Assembly (NCBI RefSeq): GCF_001314225.1
Contig: NZ_CP012697.1
Location: 1,426,001-1,490,000, forward strand
DNA length: 64,000 nt
Source of the DNA: Microbacterium sp. No. 7
Lineage (GTDB): Bacteria > Actinomycetota > Actinomycetes > Actinomycetales > Microbacteriaceae
Direction of reading: 5' to 3'
The position numbers and the translations under genes were made by a program. Positions 23,700-32,100 of the stretch are shown here, piece by piece. Numbering within the stretch: position 1 is the first letter of the stretch; each line of letters begins with the position of its first letter. Under the pieces are notes generated by a model that was given only the letters and a program-made list of their open reading frames with translations, was not told the origin of the DNA and did no database searches.

Positions 23700-24591
23700 A
23701 AAGCGTCCAGAGTTCGAGCGCCGCCGACACGAGTCCCAGGGCAGAGTCGATAGCGGCGATGAGCGCACCGCCGCCAAGACCGGCAAGCGCACCAGCAACC
23801 AGCAAGCGCATGTCCCGGTTGGTCTGGGATTGCGGGATCCTGCCAACGAACAGACCAGAGGTTGCGGCATCGCTCAGGGAAAAGCTCGCGCCGGTCTCCC
23901 AGCGTCCGTACGGATACGGCCCGCTCTGGTACTCAGCCTCAGCCGGAACCGGCAGCACGATGTTCCCGTTGCCAGGCCAGCGCGGAACGAGCGCCATCAC
24001 CTGGGACTCGTTCGCTGACACAAACAACGGCAGGGCGGACGTGAGCGTCAGGCTCGTGACGTACCCGAAGCAGTTGGAGGTCGCGAGCTCGTTGCAGTCC
24101 GGCTGCCAATCGAGCTTGAAGCGCGCGACGGAGTAGTTCTCGTCCGAGCGGAGCTCGCATGTGCCGCCAACCCCGGCATCGTCCGTCAGTTCGTCGGCGC
24201 ATTCAACGCCGTCCTGCGACGCCGCACTCACCAGACCATAGATCGCGACCCCCAGAGACTCTACTGCCGGCTCAGTCTCAATACCGCTGGCGTTGAGCGA
24301 TATGTCGATCTGCCATTCGTCAGGCGCATCGCCTTTGGCTATCGCGATCTCCGTGTAGCCTCGGTCGACGCCTTCGGGTGTGCCGCCTCCCTGGAAGTAG
24401 ATCGTCCAGTGCGTGTGTGTCAGTGGGCTCTGTGCGTTCGGGAAGGCGATGATCATCCCAACCAGGCAGGCGATGAAAATCCCGGCCTGCAGCGCAAGGA
24501 GCCACGTACGCTCGCGGTCGTCCGAGGTAACGGAGCGGCGAGACCTGAGCAGTGGCTCCGCGGCTTCGACAGGCGGCTTAGCTCGGCTCAT
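23683..24591 (-). CDS. Unknown membrane protein, 3' end replaced by IS21
   Basis: Not recognised. 302 residues: a short cytoplasmic N-terminus, a membrane helix at about 29-51 (LLALQAGIFIACLVGMIIAF), a ~190-residue outside domain with four cysteines (VECADEL, GTCELRS, PDCNEL, SNCFGY) that could form disulfides, and a C-terminal hydrophobic stretch (LLVAGALAGLGGGALIAAIDSALG). The last residues and stop come from the inverted repeat of the IS21 element, so the native C-terminus is lost or altered. The start overlaps the end of the 480-residue gene by 14 nt. The two form one operon and probably one system, function unknown. Confidence 0.65.
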   Translation of the reverse strand: MSRAKPPVEAAEPLLRSRRSVTSDDRERTWLLALQAGIFIACLVGMIIAFPNAQSPLTHTHWTIYFQGGGTPEGVDRGYTEIAIAKGDAPDEWQIDISLNASGIETEPAVESLGVAIYGLVSAASQDGVECADELTDDAGVGGTCELRSDENYSVARFKLDWQPDCNELATSNCFGYVTSLTLTSALPLFVSANESQVMALVPRWPGNGNIVLPVPAEAEYQSGPYPYGRWETGASFSLSDAATSGLFVGRIPQSQTNRDMRLLVAGALAGLGGGALIAAIDSALGLVSAALELWTLSALEK

Positions 24592-26020
24592 TGCTGACCC
24601 TCAGGAGCTCAGCGGTCACCCGTAGCGTGTCCGTTGCCATGTAGTCGTTCGCTGACTCGGCGCGGTCGATCGCGCGGAGGAGTTCACTCGCATCCTCGAT
24701 CTCGACGGCCAGCGGCGCCCGGCGACGCTGCCATGTGAGTACCAGAATCCCGGACAGGTACTGATCGTGAATGTCGAGCGCCCTATCCGAGTCGCGCCGC
24801 CCAACCACGGCATCGATGATGGGGAGTTCGTCACTCATCCATCGCGTCGCTTCCTCGTAGGGCACGAGCGAGGCATCGTCTTGTGGACAGCCCAACTCGA
24901 CAAGCCGCGCCCGCGAATTGAGGCGGTGACGGAGCAGCGACCGTGCATGCAGTGTCATCTGCTCGGCGAAGCTGGCGATCACGAAGTCCGCGACCCCAGC
25001 GACCGCATCCATGCTCAGCAGCTTCTCGCTGAGCCCGCGTGCGATCGGACTCAGCTCGACGGGAACACGATATTGCTCGTGTTCGTCTTCTTCAAGCAGC
25101 CCGAACGGCACCAGCGCGGCGACATCCGCGAGCGTCCCGGAGACGACGAATGACGTGGCGATGTAGTCGAGGTCGAAGTGCAGCGGGTGCACGGCACGGA
25201 GCGACGTGAACAGACGCTGCTGGTAGGGCGACGCAGGACTCAGCATCCAGGCAACGGCGGTCGCACGGCAGCGGTCTTGATCCTTGCCCGCATAGGGCAC
25301 CTGCTGGTGCTCATGCTCCAACTGCTCCTGAGTGACCGCAAACGACTCGGGATGCGCGGCCACGATCCCGCCGCCGACGAGGCTGACGAGCACGGGATCC
25401 TCCTGCGTGAACTCGACCAATTTCGGGAACGCCTTGGATGTACGGTCGTGCTTGACGCGTTGTTCGCCGAGGCGATCCCAGAGGGAAGTGGTCGCGGTCG
25501 CGCCACTCGTAAGGTACGCACGCAATTCGCCGCTGAACACACGACCGAAGAACTCCGAGGCGTGGCCCACTCGGCGAGAATCGCCACCTGGGATATAGCC
25601 CGGCACAGACGATGCCCGTTGCTGACGCAGTCCCAGCAACGGACGACCAACCCCGTCACCGTCCTTGTGCGCAGGCCCGTCCGGCAGGAGGCTGCCCACG
25701 ACCAGCGCGCATTCCGCGTCCTTGAACCGACTCTTGCTACCGCGCAAGGCGGCGGTCTCCTCGAGCAGATCGCCCAGACGGGTCTTGAAGCCCACGAGGA
25801 TGCGGGTCACCCGATCCTCGTCAAAGTCGCCTTTCAGGGTCGTCGAGAAGAGCGAACGAAGCGCGGGAACCGTGAGCACCGCCTCCATCGGGACAGGCTC
25901 CTTCGACTTCCATGCTCGGCGCATGGGATCTTCGAGCGTGAGATGCATCGCGCCCCCCAATGCCTTGCGATCACCGGCGCTATGGGCGCCCCAGTCTGCG
26001 ACGCCCTGACCTCTGCTCAT
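24578..26020 (-). CDS. Unknown 480-residue protein, first gene of a two-gene unit
   Basis: Not recognised. A soluble, mixed-composition protein without obvious nucleotide-binding loop, nuclease motif or membrane helix. Notable stretches are LTVPALRSLFSTTLKGDFDEDRV, DPVLVSLVGGGIVAAHPESF and a C-terminal helical part EIEDASELLRAIDRAESANDY. The ATG at 26020 follows GGGGCATAGG; an internal ATG (residue 25) with a G-rich run upstream is an alternative. An AT-rich promoter-like segment with two CGATATA/CGATTATAT boxes lies at about 26030-26065. It sits in the mobile island beside recombinase remnants and is coupled to the IS21-truncated membrane protein, a setting common for defence or immunity pairs, but nothing in the sequence proves that. 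Confidence 0.6.
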   Translation of the reverse strand: MSRGQGVADWGAHSAGDRKALGGAMHLTLEDPMRRAWKSKEPVPMEAVLTVPALRSLFSTTLKGDFDEDRVTRILVGFKTRLGDLLEETAALRGSKSRFKDAECALVVGSLLPDGPAHKDGDGVGRPLLGLRQQRASSVPGYIPGGDSRRVGHASEFFGRVFSGELRAYLTSGATATTSLWDRLGEQRVKHDRTSKAFPKLVEFTQEDPVLVSLVGGGIVAAHPESFAVTQEQLEHEHQQVPYAGKDQDRCRATAVAWMLSPASPYQQRLFTSLRAVHPLHFDLDYIATSFVVSGTLADVAALVPFGLLEEDEHEQYRVPVELSPIARGLSEKLLSMDAVAGVADFVIASFAEQMTLHARSLLRHRLNSRARLVELGCPQDDASLVPYEEATRWMSDELPIIDAVVGRRDSDRALDIHDQYLSGILVLTWQRRRAPLAVEIEDASELLRAIDRAESANDYMATDTLRVTAELLRVSNEPS

Positions 26021-26235
26021 CCTATGCCCCTATGGATATAATCGAACATTTGTACTATATCGAGGGTGGCGATCGTCCGGACAGGACCAACGCGTCCCGC
26101 CGTGATCGCCAGCCTCAATGCCGTGTTGATGCTTCTCCGCCCGGGGACATCGATGGCACTCATCACAGACGAAAGGGCATCACGTGTCGTCGAAGTACAG
26201 CGACCACCTGCTGAGCGGCGTCTTCGACGTTCGAC

Positions 26236-26616
26236 AGCAGCGAGATCCGCTATGTCGAAACCGACCCCGACCGCGTCGACCTCGTGTGTGCCGCGTTCAC
26301 GCTTTACGCCGCCGGGGAGTGGACGACCGAGAGCCTGGCCGAGCACCTCTCCGCCCGCGGCCTGACCACCCGACCGACACCACGCCGCCCGGCCAAGCCG
26401 GTCGCGGCGAAGACCATCGGCAAGACGGCCAGCAACACCTACTACCGCGGCCTCGTCACCTGGCGCGGCGGCGATCACCCGGCAACCACGAGCCCCTCAT
26501 AGACAACGTCACCTGGTTTCAAAGTGCAGACCAAGCTCGCCTCACGCCGCCACGGCACGTACAACGCCAGCCAGCGCGCCATCTCGAACAAAGCAAAGAA
26601 GCCCGCCCCAACGGGC
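26236..26616 (+). pseudogene. Large serine recombinase remnant
   Basis: The frame from about 26242 reads IRYVETDPDRVDLV then FTLYAAGEWTTESLAEHL and SNTYYRGLVTWRG, the recombinase-domain segment found in the middle of large serine integrases. After a shift it continues HEPLIDNVTWF and, after another, VQTKLASRRHGTYNASQRA. Neither the catalytic N-terminal domain nor the Zn-ribbon part is present. A GCCCG/CGGGC hairpin at 26601-26616 closes it and may be the old terminator. It marks the right part of the island. Confidence 0.75.
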
Positions 26617-26697
26617 GAGCCTCCTATTGCTGAACCGGAGAACCAGGCGCCAACCCTGGACAGCATTTTCCATGCCAGCGGTTTACCCCGGGATCAA

Positions 26698-26773
26698 TGG
26701 TGGGCCCCGTGGGGCTCGAACCCACGACCCGCGGATTAAAAGTCCGATGCTCTACCGACTGAGCTAGAGGCCC
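26698..26773 (-). tRNA. tRNA-Lys (anticodon UUU)
   Basis: The minus strand reads a complete cloverleaf: acceptor GGGCCTC pairing with GGGGCCC, D-arm AGCTCAGTCGGTAGAGC, anticodon arm with CTTTTAA in the loop (anticodon TTT), T-arm GTGGGTTCGAGCCCCAC, discriminator A and an encoded CCA end. It borders the mobile island, and tRNA genes are common island boundaries, but no duplicated tRNA 3' end was found inside the window. Confidence 0.96.
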
Positions 26774-26862
26774 TCAGCGGTCAAGCCTACTTCGCCCGCG
26801 GTCGTGATCGCGCCGAATGTACGGCAAGCTTGACGGGGGAGACTTCCGAAGGGGGAGAGGCG

Positions 26863-27426
26863 ATGGCCGACGATCCGGCAGCGGCGCACATCGACGCGGA
26901 CGAGGACGTCGTGGAGCCGCCCACGACGACCGAGGCGATCCAGACGGTGCAGCGCGTCGCATGGATCCGCGGCATCAGCGTGCTGATCGGCGTCAGCATC
27001 GTGCTCGTCGCGCTGGGGTGGGTCGCCGGAGCGATCTCGAACCGGCTCGCCGGCACGCCCGACGAGCGCGCCCTGGCGCAGATCGAGCTCGCCGAGGACG
27101 GCGCCGCGGTCGCGGCCGACGCCCCCGTCGGCGTCGAGGCGACGCTGTACTGGTCGGAGGAGCTCGGCACGGGCGTCCTCGTGGCGACGGGCCTTCCCGA
27201 GCCCGGCCGCTACGACGAGTTCGCGCTCTGGTACATCTCGGGCGAGGAGGAGTACACGCGCGTGCTCGGCTTCACGGCCCCGCAGGGCCGCGCGTCGATC
27301 GTGCTGCCCGAGCTGTGGGAGCCCGGGCAGGCGGTCATGGTCTCGATCGACCCGGAGGGCGGCTCGTCGGTCGGCGAGCCCGAGCAGGATCCGCTGCTGA
27401 CCTTCGACGTGCCGGACGCCCCGTAA
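26863..27426 (+). CDS. Anti-sigma-K-factor (RskA) C-terminal-like membrane protein
   Basis: 187 residues with one membrane helix (ISVLIGVSIVLVALGWVAGAI) and an outside domain containing VEATLYWSEELGTGVLVATGLPEPG, EFALWYISGEEEY and QAVMVSIDPEGGSS, which is the pattern of the RskA C-terminal domain. The N-terminal zinc anti-sigma domain is absent; the short cytoplasmic part is acidic. It may therefore sense an outside signal without binding a sigma factor. The start has GGGGGAGAGG upstream. No sigma gene is adjacent. Confidence 0.65.
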   Translation: MADDPAAAHIDADEDVVEPPTTTEAIQTVQRVAWIRGISVLIGVSIVLVALGWVAGAISNRLAGTPDERALAQIELAEDGAAVAADAPVGVEATLYWSEELGTGVLVATGLPEPGRYDEFALWYISGEEEYTRVLGFTAPQGRASIVLPELWEPGQAVMVSIDPEGGSSVGEPEQDPLLTFDVPDAP

Positions 27427-27435
27427 CCTGGAGCG

Positions 27436-28074
27436 ATGAGCGAAGCGCCTCGCGAGTTCCACAAGCCGGTGCGGCGCGCGGGCGATCACCTCGACCGCCG
27501 CTTCTCCTCGGCCGACCCCGCCGAGCGGTCCCGGGTCGCGACGATGACCGCCACCGCACTGCTCACGCGCGTGCGCGCCCAGCCCACGGATGCCGTCGTG
27601 CAGCGCCTCATCGGCTACGCCACGACGCACGGCATCGACACGATCGCGGAGCTCTGGGCGCACTCGCCCGCGCGCTCGCTGCCGGGGGTGCTCTGGCGTA
27701 TCTACCTGCTGCAGCTCATGATCCACGAGGACGCCCGCACGTCGTCCCTGCTGTACGAGCGCGGGCGCGCGGCGCTCGAGTCGGCCGACGAGGCGATCGC
27801 GGGCGCGTCCGCGCCGGCGGGCCCCGACGAGCTCGTCGTGCTCGCCGAGCAGATCCTGCACGGCGTCTTCGTCGGCGACTTCGCGATCGCGCTGGAGCGT
27901 GCCGCCTCGTTCTGCCGCGTGGAGTCGGCGGGCGCCATCGACCTCGCCGACGACTACGACGCGACCGAGCCCGAACGCGGCACGGCGCTGACCCGCCGGG
28001 CGCTGCGCCTGTCGCGATACGCCGACGATCTGACCGTGTGCGCCGGTCTGTGGCGGCGCGGCGAGCTGGGATAG
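27436..28074 (+). CDS. Conserved hypothetical protein (212 residues)
   Basis: Soluble, mostly helical protein (VQRLIGYATTHGIDTIAELWAHSPARSLPGVLWRIYLLQLMI and ADDLTVCAGLWRRGELG). I recognise the pattern as a conserved actinobacterial protein that databases sometimes mislabel as an RNA polymerase beta-related protein, but no function is known to me. ATG at 27436 lies 10 nt after the previous stop, so both are likely co-transcribed. Confidence 0.7.
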   Translation: MSEAPREFHKPVRRAGDHLDRRFSSADPAERSRVATMTATALLTRVRAQPTDAVVQRLIGYATTHGIDTIAELWAHSPARSLPGVLWRIYLLQLMIHEDARTSSLLYERGRAALESADEAIAGASAPAGPDELVVLAEQILHGVFVGDFAIALERAASFCRVESAGAIDLADDYDATEPERGTALTRRALRLSRYADDLTVCAGLWRRGELG

Positions 28075-28183
28075 GCGAGCCGAGACGGCGGCGCGGGCCG
28101 CAGGATGCCGATCGCAGGATGCCACAGGCGCCGGGTCGCGGGACACCGCGGGCGATGCCGCCGGATGCCGGCGAGAAGGTGAG

Positions 28184-28263
28184 GGCCGGGCCGCAGAACG
28201 CCTCTCGGCGAGTGGCCGCTCGCGGCGGCAGAAGATGGAGCCCGGGGTTACTGCGGCCCGGCC
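28184..28263 (+). ncRNA. Structured RNA element upstream of the pabC-like gene
   Basis: A perfect 13-bp pair, GGCCGGGCCGCAG (28184-28196) with CTGCGGCCCGGCC (28251-28263), encloses about 54 nt that include a second hairpin-like CTCTCGGCGAG segment and a purine-rich AGAAGATGGAGCCCGGGG. It lies in the 240-nt gap before the aminotransferase class IV gene, whose start is 52 nt downstream. It could be a terminator of the upstream pair, a cis-regulatory leader or a small RNA; no known family was matched. Confidence 0.35.
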
Positions 28264-28314
28264 GATCAATGATAACCGACGTGTCCGGGGTGGTATTCCC
28301 CGTAGGCTCGTGAC

Positions 28315-29199
28315 ATGGCTTGGCGCTTCGCTCTCATGATCGACCCCGCGGCGTCCGACGACACCCGCACCGACTTCTCCGGGACCTTCGCCGAGATCGA
28401 CCCGTCCGCCCCCGCGCTCACCGTCGGCGAGCTGAGCACGCAGCGCGGCGACGGCATCTTCGAGTCGATCGGGGTCGTCGACGGCCACGCGCAGGAGGTC
28501 GGCGCGCACCTCGAGCGCCTCGCGCACTCGGCCGCGCTGTGCGACCTGCCCGTGCCGCACCGGGAGCAGTGGCGGCAGGCCGTCGTCCGCGCCGCGGCCG
28601 CCTGCGGCCCGGGCGAGTCGGTCATCAAGCTCATCCTCAGCCGCGGCGTCGAGCACGGCCCCGCGCCGACGGCATGGGTCACCGCGGCGACGGCGGCCGA
28701 CTTCACGGCCGCGCGCCGCGACGGCGTCAGCGTCGTGACGCTCGATCGCGGCTACGCCCTCGACGTGCCCGCGCGGGCGCCCTGGCTGCTGCTCGGCGCG
28801 AAGACGCTCTCCTACGCCGTGAACATGGCGGCGATCCGCGAGGCGAAGCGCCGCGGCGCCGACGACGCCGTGTTCGTCAGCTCCGACGGCTTCGTGCTCG
28901 AGGCGCCGACCGCGACGGTCATCGTGCGCCGCGGCGATCTCTTCGTCACGCCCGAGCCCGGCACGGGCATCCTGCACGGCACCACCCAGCTGAGCCTGTT
29001 CGAGTTCCTGGCCTCCCGCGGGCACGCCACCGCCTACGCGCCCGTGACGATCGACGAGCTGCGCGGCGCGGATGCGGCGTGGCTCGTCTCCAGCGTGCGG
29101 CTCGCCGCCCCGGTCACCGCCGTCGACGGCGTGCCGCTCGCCGTCGACGCGGAGCTCACGGCATCCGTCAACGCCTATCTGCTCGGCCCGCGCGACTGA
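28315..29199 (+). CDS. pabC: Class IV aminotransferase, probable aminodeoxychorismate lyase
   Basis: A 294-residue fold-type IV PLP enzyme. Lys163 in GAKTLSYAVNM is the cofactor lysine, the E of FVLEAPTATVIV and the GTGILHGTT loop hold the PLP phosphate, and GELSTQRGDGIFESIGVVDG is the conserved N-terminal substrate loop. Length and single-chain form fit 4-amino-4-deoxychorismate lyase, which makes p-aminobenzoate for folate; branched-chain or D-amino-acid aminotransferase remain alternatives. It stands alone on the plus strand behind a structured leader. Confidence 0.75.
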   Translation: MAWRFALMIDPAASDDTRTDFSGTFAEIDPSAPALTVGELSTQRGDGIFESIGVVDGHAQEVGAHLERLAHSAALCDLPVPHREQWRQAVVRAAAACGPGESVIKLILSRGVEHGPAPTAWVTAATAADFTAARRDGVSVVTLDRGYALDVPARAPWLLLGAKTLSYAVNMAAIREAKRRGADDAVFVSSDGFVLEAPTATVIVRRGDLFVTPEPGTGILHGTTQLSLFEFLASRGHATAYAPVTIDELRGADAAWLVSSVRLAAPVTAVDGVPLAVDAELTASVNAYLLGPRD

Positions 29200-29278
29200 C
29201 GACGCCCGCGCTCCTCGGCAGACCGCGCCCCGGGCCGGTCCTCAGGAGACGGCCAAGATCGGTGCATAGGCTCACAGC

Positions 29279-30124
29279 ATGAGCACACCGATGACGATGA
29301 GATCACTGACGAGACGAGCCGTCGCGACGGCGGCCGTCGCGCTGCTGGCGGGCGCCGGGCTCGCGGGCTGCTCGGCGGGGGAGAGCGGCCCCGACACCGC
29401 CCCGCAATCGCAGACGCAGTCGGCCGCGCCGTCGCCCGCCGAGAGCGCTCCCGCCGAGAGCACGTCGCCGGCCGGCACCATGTCGATCGACGACTTCGCG
29501 CAGCGCATCGGCGACGCGCAGCTGAAGGCGGGCTCGGCGAGCTTCACGCAGACGATCGAGACCGCGGGCCAGACGATCGAGACCTCGGGCGCTCTCACGA
29601 TGGACAGCGATCCGTCGAAGATGCGCATGGCCATGACGCTGCCCGAGGGCATGGAGATGCGCATCGTCGACGGCGTCATCTACATGAACATGGGACCGAT
29701 CACCGACGGCAAGTTCTACATGGCCTCCCTCGACGGCGACGACCCCATCGCGCAGCAGATGGCGTCGTCGGTCGAGCAGGCGAACCCCGCCGCGCAGCTG
29801 GAGTCGCTGAAGGCCGCGCTGCTCGACTTCCGCGCGGACGAGAACGCGGAGACGATCGACGGCGTGACGACGACGCGCTACACGCTCGTGCTCGACACGC
29901 AGAAGATGCTCGCCGAGGTGCCCCAGGAGATCCCGCAGGAGGCGATCGACCAGATGGGCGACCGCATCGAGTACGAGATGTACGTCGGCCCCGACGACCT
30001 GCCGCGCCGCCTCGTGATGAACATGGGCCCGACGGCGACCACGATGGAGTTCAGCGACTGGGGCGCCCCCGTCTCGGTCGAGGCGCCGCCGGCCGACCAG
30101 GTCACCGACCAGCTTGGCGGCTGA
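29279..30124 (+). CDS. LppX/LprAFG-like lipoprotein
   Basis: A 281-residue secreted lipoprotein. The N-terminus has Arg residues, a hydrophobic core and the lipobox LAGC, so the mature protein is anchored through that Cys. A Ser/Pro/Ala-rich linker follows, then a beta-rich domain (FTQTIETAGQTIETSGALTM, MRIVDGVIYMNMG, YTLVLDTQKMLAEVP, YEMYVGPDDLPRRLVM) as in the LppX/LprG fold that carries lipids or senses cell-envelope cargo. A strong bidirectional hairpin terminator follows before the convergent pst operon. Confidence 0.8.
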   Translation: MSTPMTMRSLTRRAVATAAVALLAGAGLAGCSAGESGPDTAPQSQTQSAAPSPAESAPAESTSPAGTMSIDDFAQRIGDAQLKAGSASFTQTIETAGQTIETSGALTMDSDPSKMRMAMTLPEGMEMRIVDGVIYMNMGPITDGKFYMASLDGDDPIAQQMASSVEQANPAAQLESLKAALLDFRADENAETIDGVTTTRYTLVLDTQKMLAEVPQEIPQEAIDQMGDRIEYEMYVGPDDLPRRLVMNMGPTATTMEFSDWGAPVSVEAPPADQVTDQLGG

Positions 30125-30144
30125 CCTTCGCACCGCCGCGCAGA

Positions 30145-30193
30145 CCGCGCACGAGAGAGGCCCCCTCCGATGGGGGGCCTCTCTCGTGCGCGG
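30145..30193. terminator. Bidirectional terminator between lipoprotein gene and pstB
   Basis: A near-perfect inverted repeat with arms of about 21 nt (CCGCGCACGAGAGAGGCCCC paired with the complementary arm ending at 30193) around a short TCCGAT loop. It serves the convergent lipoprotein gene (plus) and pstB (minus). Confidence 0.9.
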
Positions 30194-30204
30194 TCGCGTC
30201 GGGC

Positions 30205-30984
30205 CTATCCGAAGCGGCCCGAGACGTAGTCCTCGGTCGCCTGCACCGACGGCGAGGTGAAGATCGTCGTCGTGTTGTCGTACTCGATGAGCTTGCCGGG
30301 CTTGCCCGTGCCGGCGATGTTGAAGAACGCCGTCTTGTCGCTCACGCGCGACGCCTGCTGCATGTTGTGCGTCACGATCACGATGGTGTACTCGCTCTTG
30401 AGCTCCTGGATGAGCTCCTCGATCGCGAACGTGGAGATCGGGTCGAGGGCCGAGCACGGCTCGTCCATCAGCAGCACGTCGGGCGCGACCGCGATCGCGC
30501 GGGCGATGCACAGACGCTGCTGCTGGCCGCCCGACAGGCCCGAGCCGGGCTTGTCGAGACGGTCCTTGACCTCGTTCCACAGGTTGGCGCCCTGCAGCGA
30601 GCGCTCGACGAGCGCGTCGGCGTCGCTCTTGGAGATGCGGCTGTTGTTGAGCTTCACGCCCGCCAGCACGTTCTCGCGGATCGACATCGTGGGGAAGGGG
30701 TTCGGGCGCTGGAAGACCATGCCCACCTGGCGGCGCACGATCACGGGGTCGACGCCCGAGCCGTACAGGTTGTCGCCGTCGAGAAGGACCTCGCCCTCGA
30801 CGCGTGCGCCAGGGATGACCTCGTGCATGCGGTTGAGGGTGCGCAGGAAGGTGGACTTTCCGCAGCCCGACGGGCCGATGAACGCGGTGACGCTGCGCGG
30901 CGCGATGTCGAGGGAGACCCCCTCGACGGCGAGGAAGTCGCCGTAGTAGACGTTCAGGTCGTGGACTTCGATGCTCTTGGACAC
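30205..30984 (-). CDS. pstB: Phosphate ABC transporter ATPase PstB
   Basis: 259 residues. Walker [10 protein letters not shown] is at residues 37-45, the signature LSGGQQQR and Walker [13 protein letters not shown] follow, and [14 protein letters not shown] is the PstB-typical Q-loop region. It drives high-affinity phosphate import by PstCA at the membrane. The start is GTG at 30984 with GAAGGA upstream, 20 nt after pstA. Last gene of the pstSCAB operon, ending at a bidirectional terminator. Confidence 0.97.
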   Translation of the reverse strand: MSKSIEVHDLNVYYGDFLAVEGVSLDIAPRSVTAFIGPSGCGKSTFLRTLNRMHEVIPGARVEGEVLLDGDNLYGSGVDPVIVRRQVGMVFQRPNPFPTMSIRENVLAGVKLNNSRISKSDADALVERSLQGANLWNEVKDRLDKPGSGLSGGQQQRLCIARAIAVAPDVLLMDEPCSALDPISTFAIEELIQELKSEYTIVIVTHNMQQASRVSDKTAFFNIAGTGKPGKLIEYDNTTTIFTSPSVQATEDYVSGRFG

Positions 30985-31004
30985 GTGTGTTCCTTCAGTG
31001 GGGC

Positions 31005-32099
31005 TCAGCGGCCGGTCTTCGGGGCGAACACCTTCGCGACGATGCGCGCGACGAGGTTCAGCACCATGACGATGAGGATGAGGGTGAGGGCGCCCGCCCA
31101 GGCGCGGTCGACATAGGCCTCCGCGGGGATGCCCTGGTAGGCGTACTGCGAGTAGATGTAGACGGGCAGCGTCTGCATGCGGCCGTCGAACAGGTTGTAG
31201 TTCATCGAGTCGGTGAACCCGGCCGTGATGAGCAGCGGGGCGGTCTCGCCGATGACGCGGGCGACGGCGAGCATGACGCCCGTCGTGATGCCGGCGATCG
31301 AGGTGGGCAGCACGACCTTGACGATCGTGAGCCACTTCGGCACGCCGAGCGCGTACGAGGCCTCGCGCAGCTCGTTGGGCACGAGCCGCAGCATCTCCTC
31401 CGTCGAGCGCACCACGACCGGGATCATGAGCACCGACAGGGCGATCGCGCCGACGACGCCCATGCGCACGCCGGGTCCGAAGATGAGCGCGAACACGGCG
31501 TAGGCGAACAGACCCGCGACGATCGAGGGGATGCCGGTCATGACGTCGACGAGGAAGGTGATCGACCGCGCGAGCCGGTTGTTCGCGCCGTACTCGACCA
31601 GGTAGACGGCCGTCATGAGGCCGATCGGGATCGAGATGACCGCGGCCGCGAGCGTGATCAGGAGCGTGCCCATGATCGCGTGCAGGCCGCCGCCGCCCTC
31701 GCCGAGGGCGCCGCGCATCGACGTCGAGAAGAACTCGGCGTCGAAGCGGGCGAAGCCGTTGGCGATCACCGTGATCGACACGGAGATCAGCGGGATCATC
31801 GCGATGCCGAAGGCGAGGGTCACGACGCCCGTGATGAAGCGGTCGACCGCGCGGCGGCCGCCCTCGACGATGCGGGAGATCGCGTAGATGAGCACGAGGT
31901 AGACGACGGCGCCGAGGGCGAGCCATCCGCCGAGCGAGAACTCGTCGCCGCTCGCGCCCGCGACGACGCCGAGCACGGCGGCCGACACGGCGAAAGAGGC
32001 GGCCAGGAGCGCCCAGGGGGCCCAGTTCGGCAGCTTGCCGCTGGTGAGACCCGCCTTCGTGCGGGTGGGGGCCGCGGGTGCGGGAACGGTGGTGGTCAT
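31005..32099 (-). CDS. pstA: Phosphate ABC transporter permease PstA
   Basis: 364 residues, membrane permease with an N-terminal Pro/Thr-rich cytoplasmic extension, extra N-terminal helices ([22 protein letters not shown]), and the binding-protein-dependent transport core with the EAA-like loop [24 protein letters not shown] contacting PstB. The ATG lies 1 nt after the pstC stop, so translation is coupled. Confidence 0.96.
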   Translation of the reverse strand: MTTTVPAPAAPTRTKAGLTSGKLPNWAPWALLAASFAVSAAVLGVVAGASGDEFSLGGWLALGAVVYLVLIYAISRIVEGGRRAVDRFITGVVTLAFGIAMIPLISVSITVIANGFARFDAEFFSTSMRGALGEGGGGLHAIMGTLLITLAAAVISIPIGLMTAVYLVEYGANNRLARSITFLVDVMTGIPSIVAGLFAYAVFALIFGPGVRMGVVGAIALSVLMIPVVVRSTEEMLRLVPNELREASYALGVPKWLTIVKVVLPTSIAGITTGVMLAVARVIGETAPLLITAGFTDSMNYNLFDGRMQTLPVYIYSQYAYQGIPAEAYVDRAWAGALTLILIVMVLNLVARIVAKVFAPKTGR

Positions 32100-32100
32100 G

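Noticed and set aside
26640..26773. Attachment site formed by the tRNA-Lys 3' end
   Set aside because: No second copy of the tRNA 3' sequence was found in the window, and the only integrase remnant is of the serine type, which seldom uses tRNA genes.
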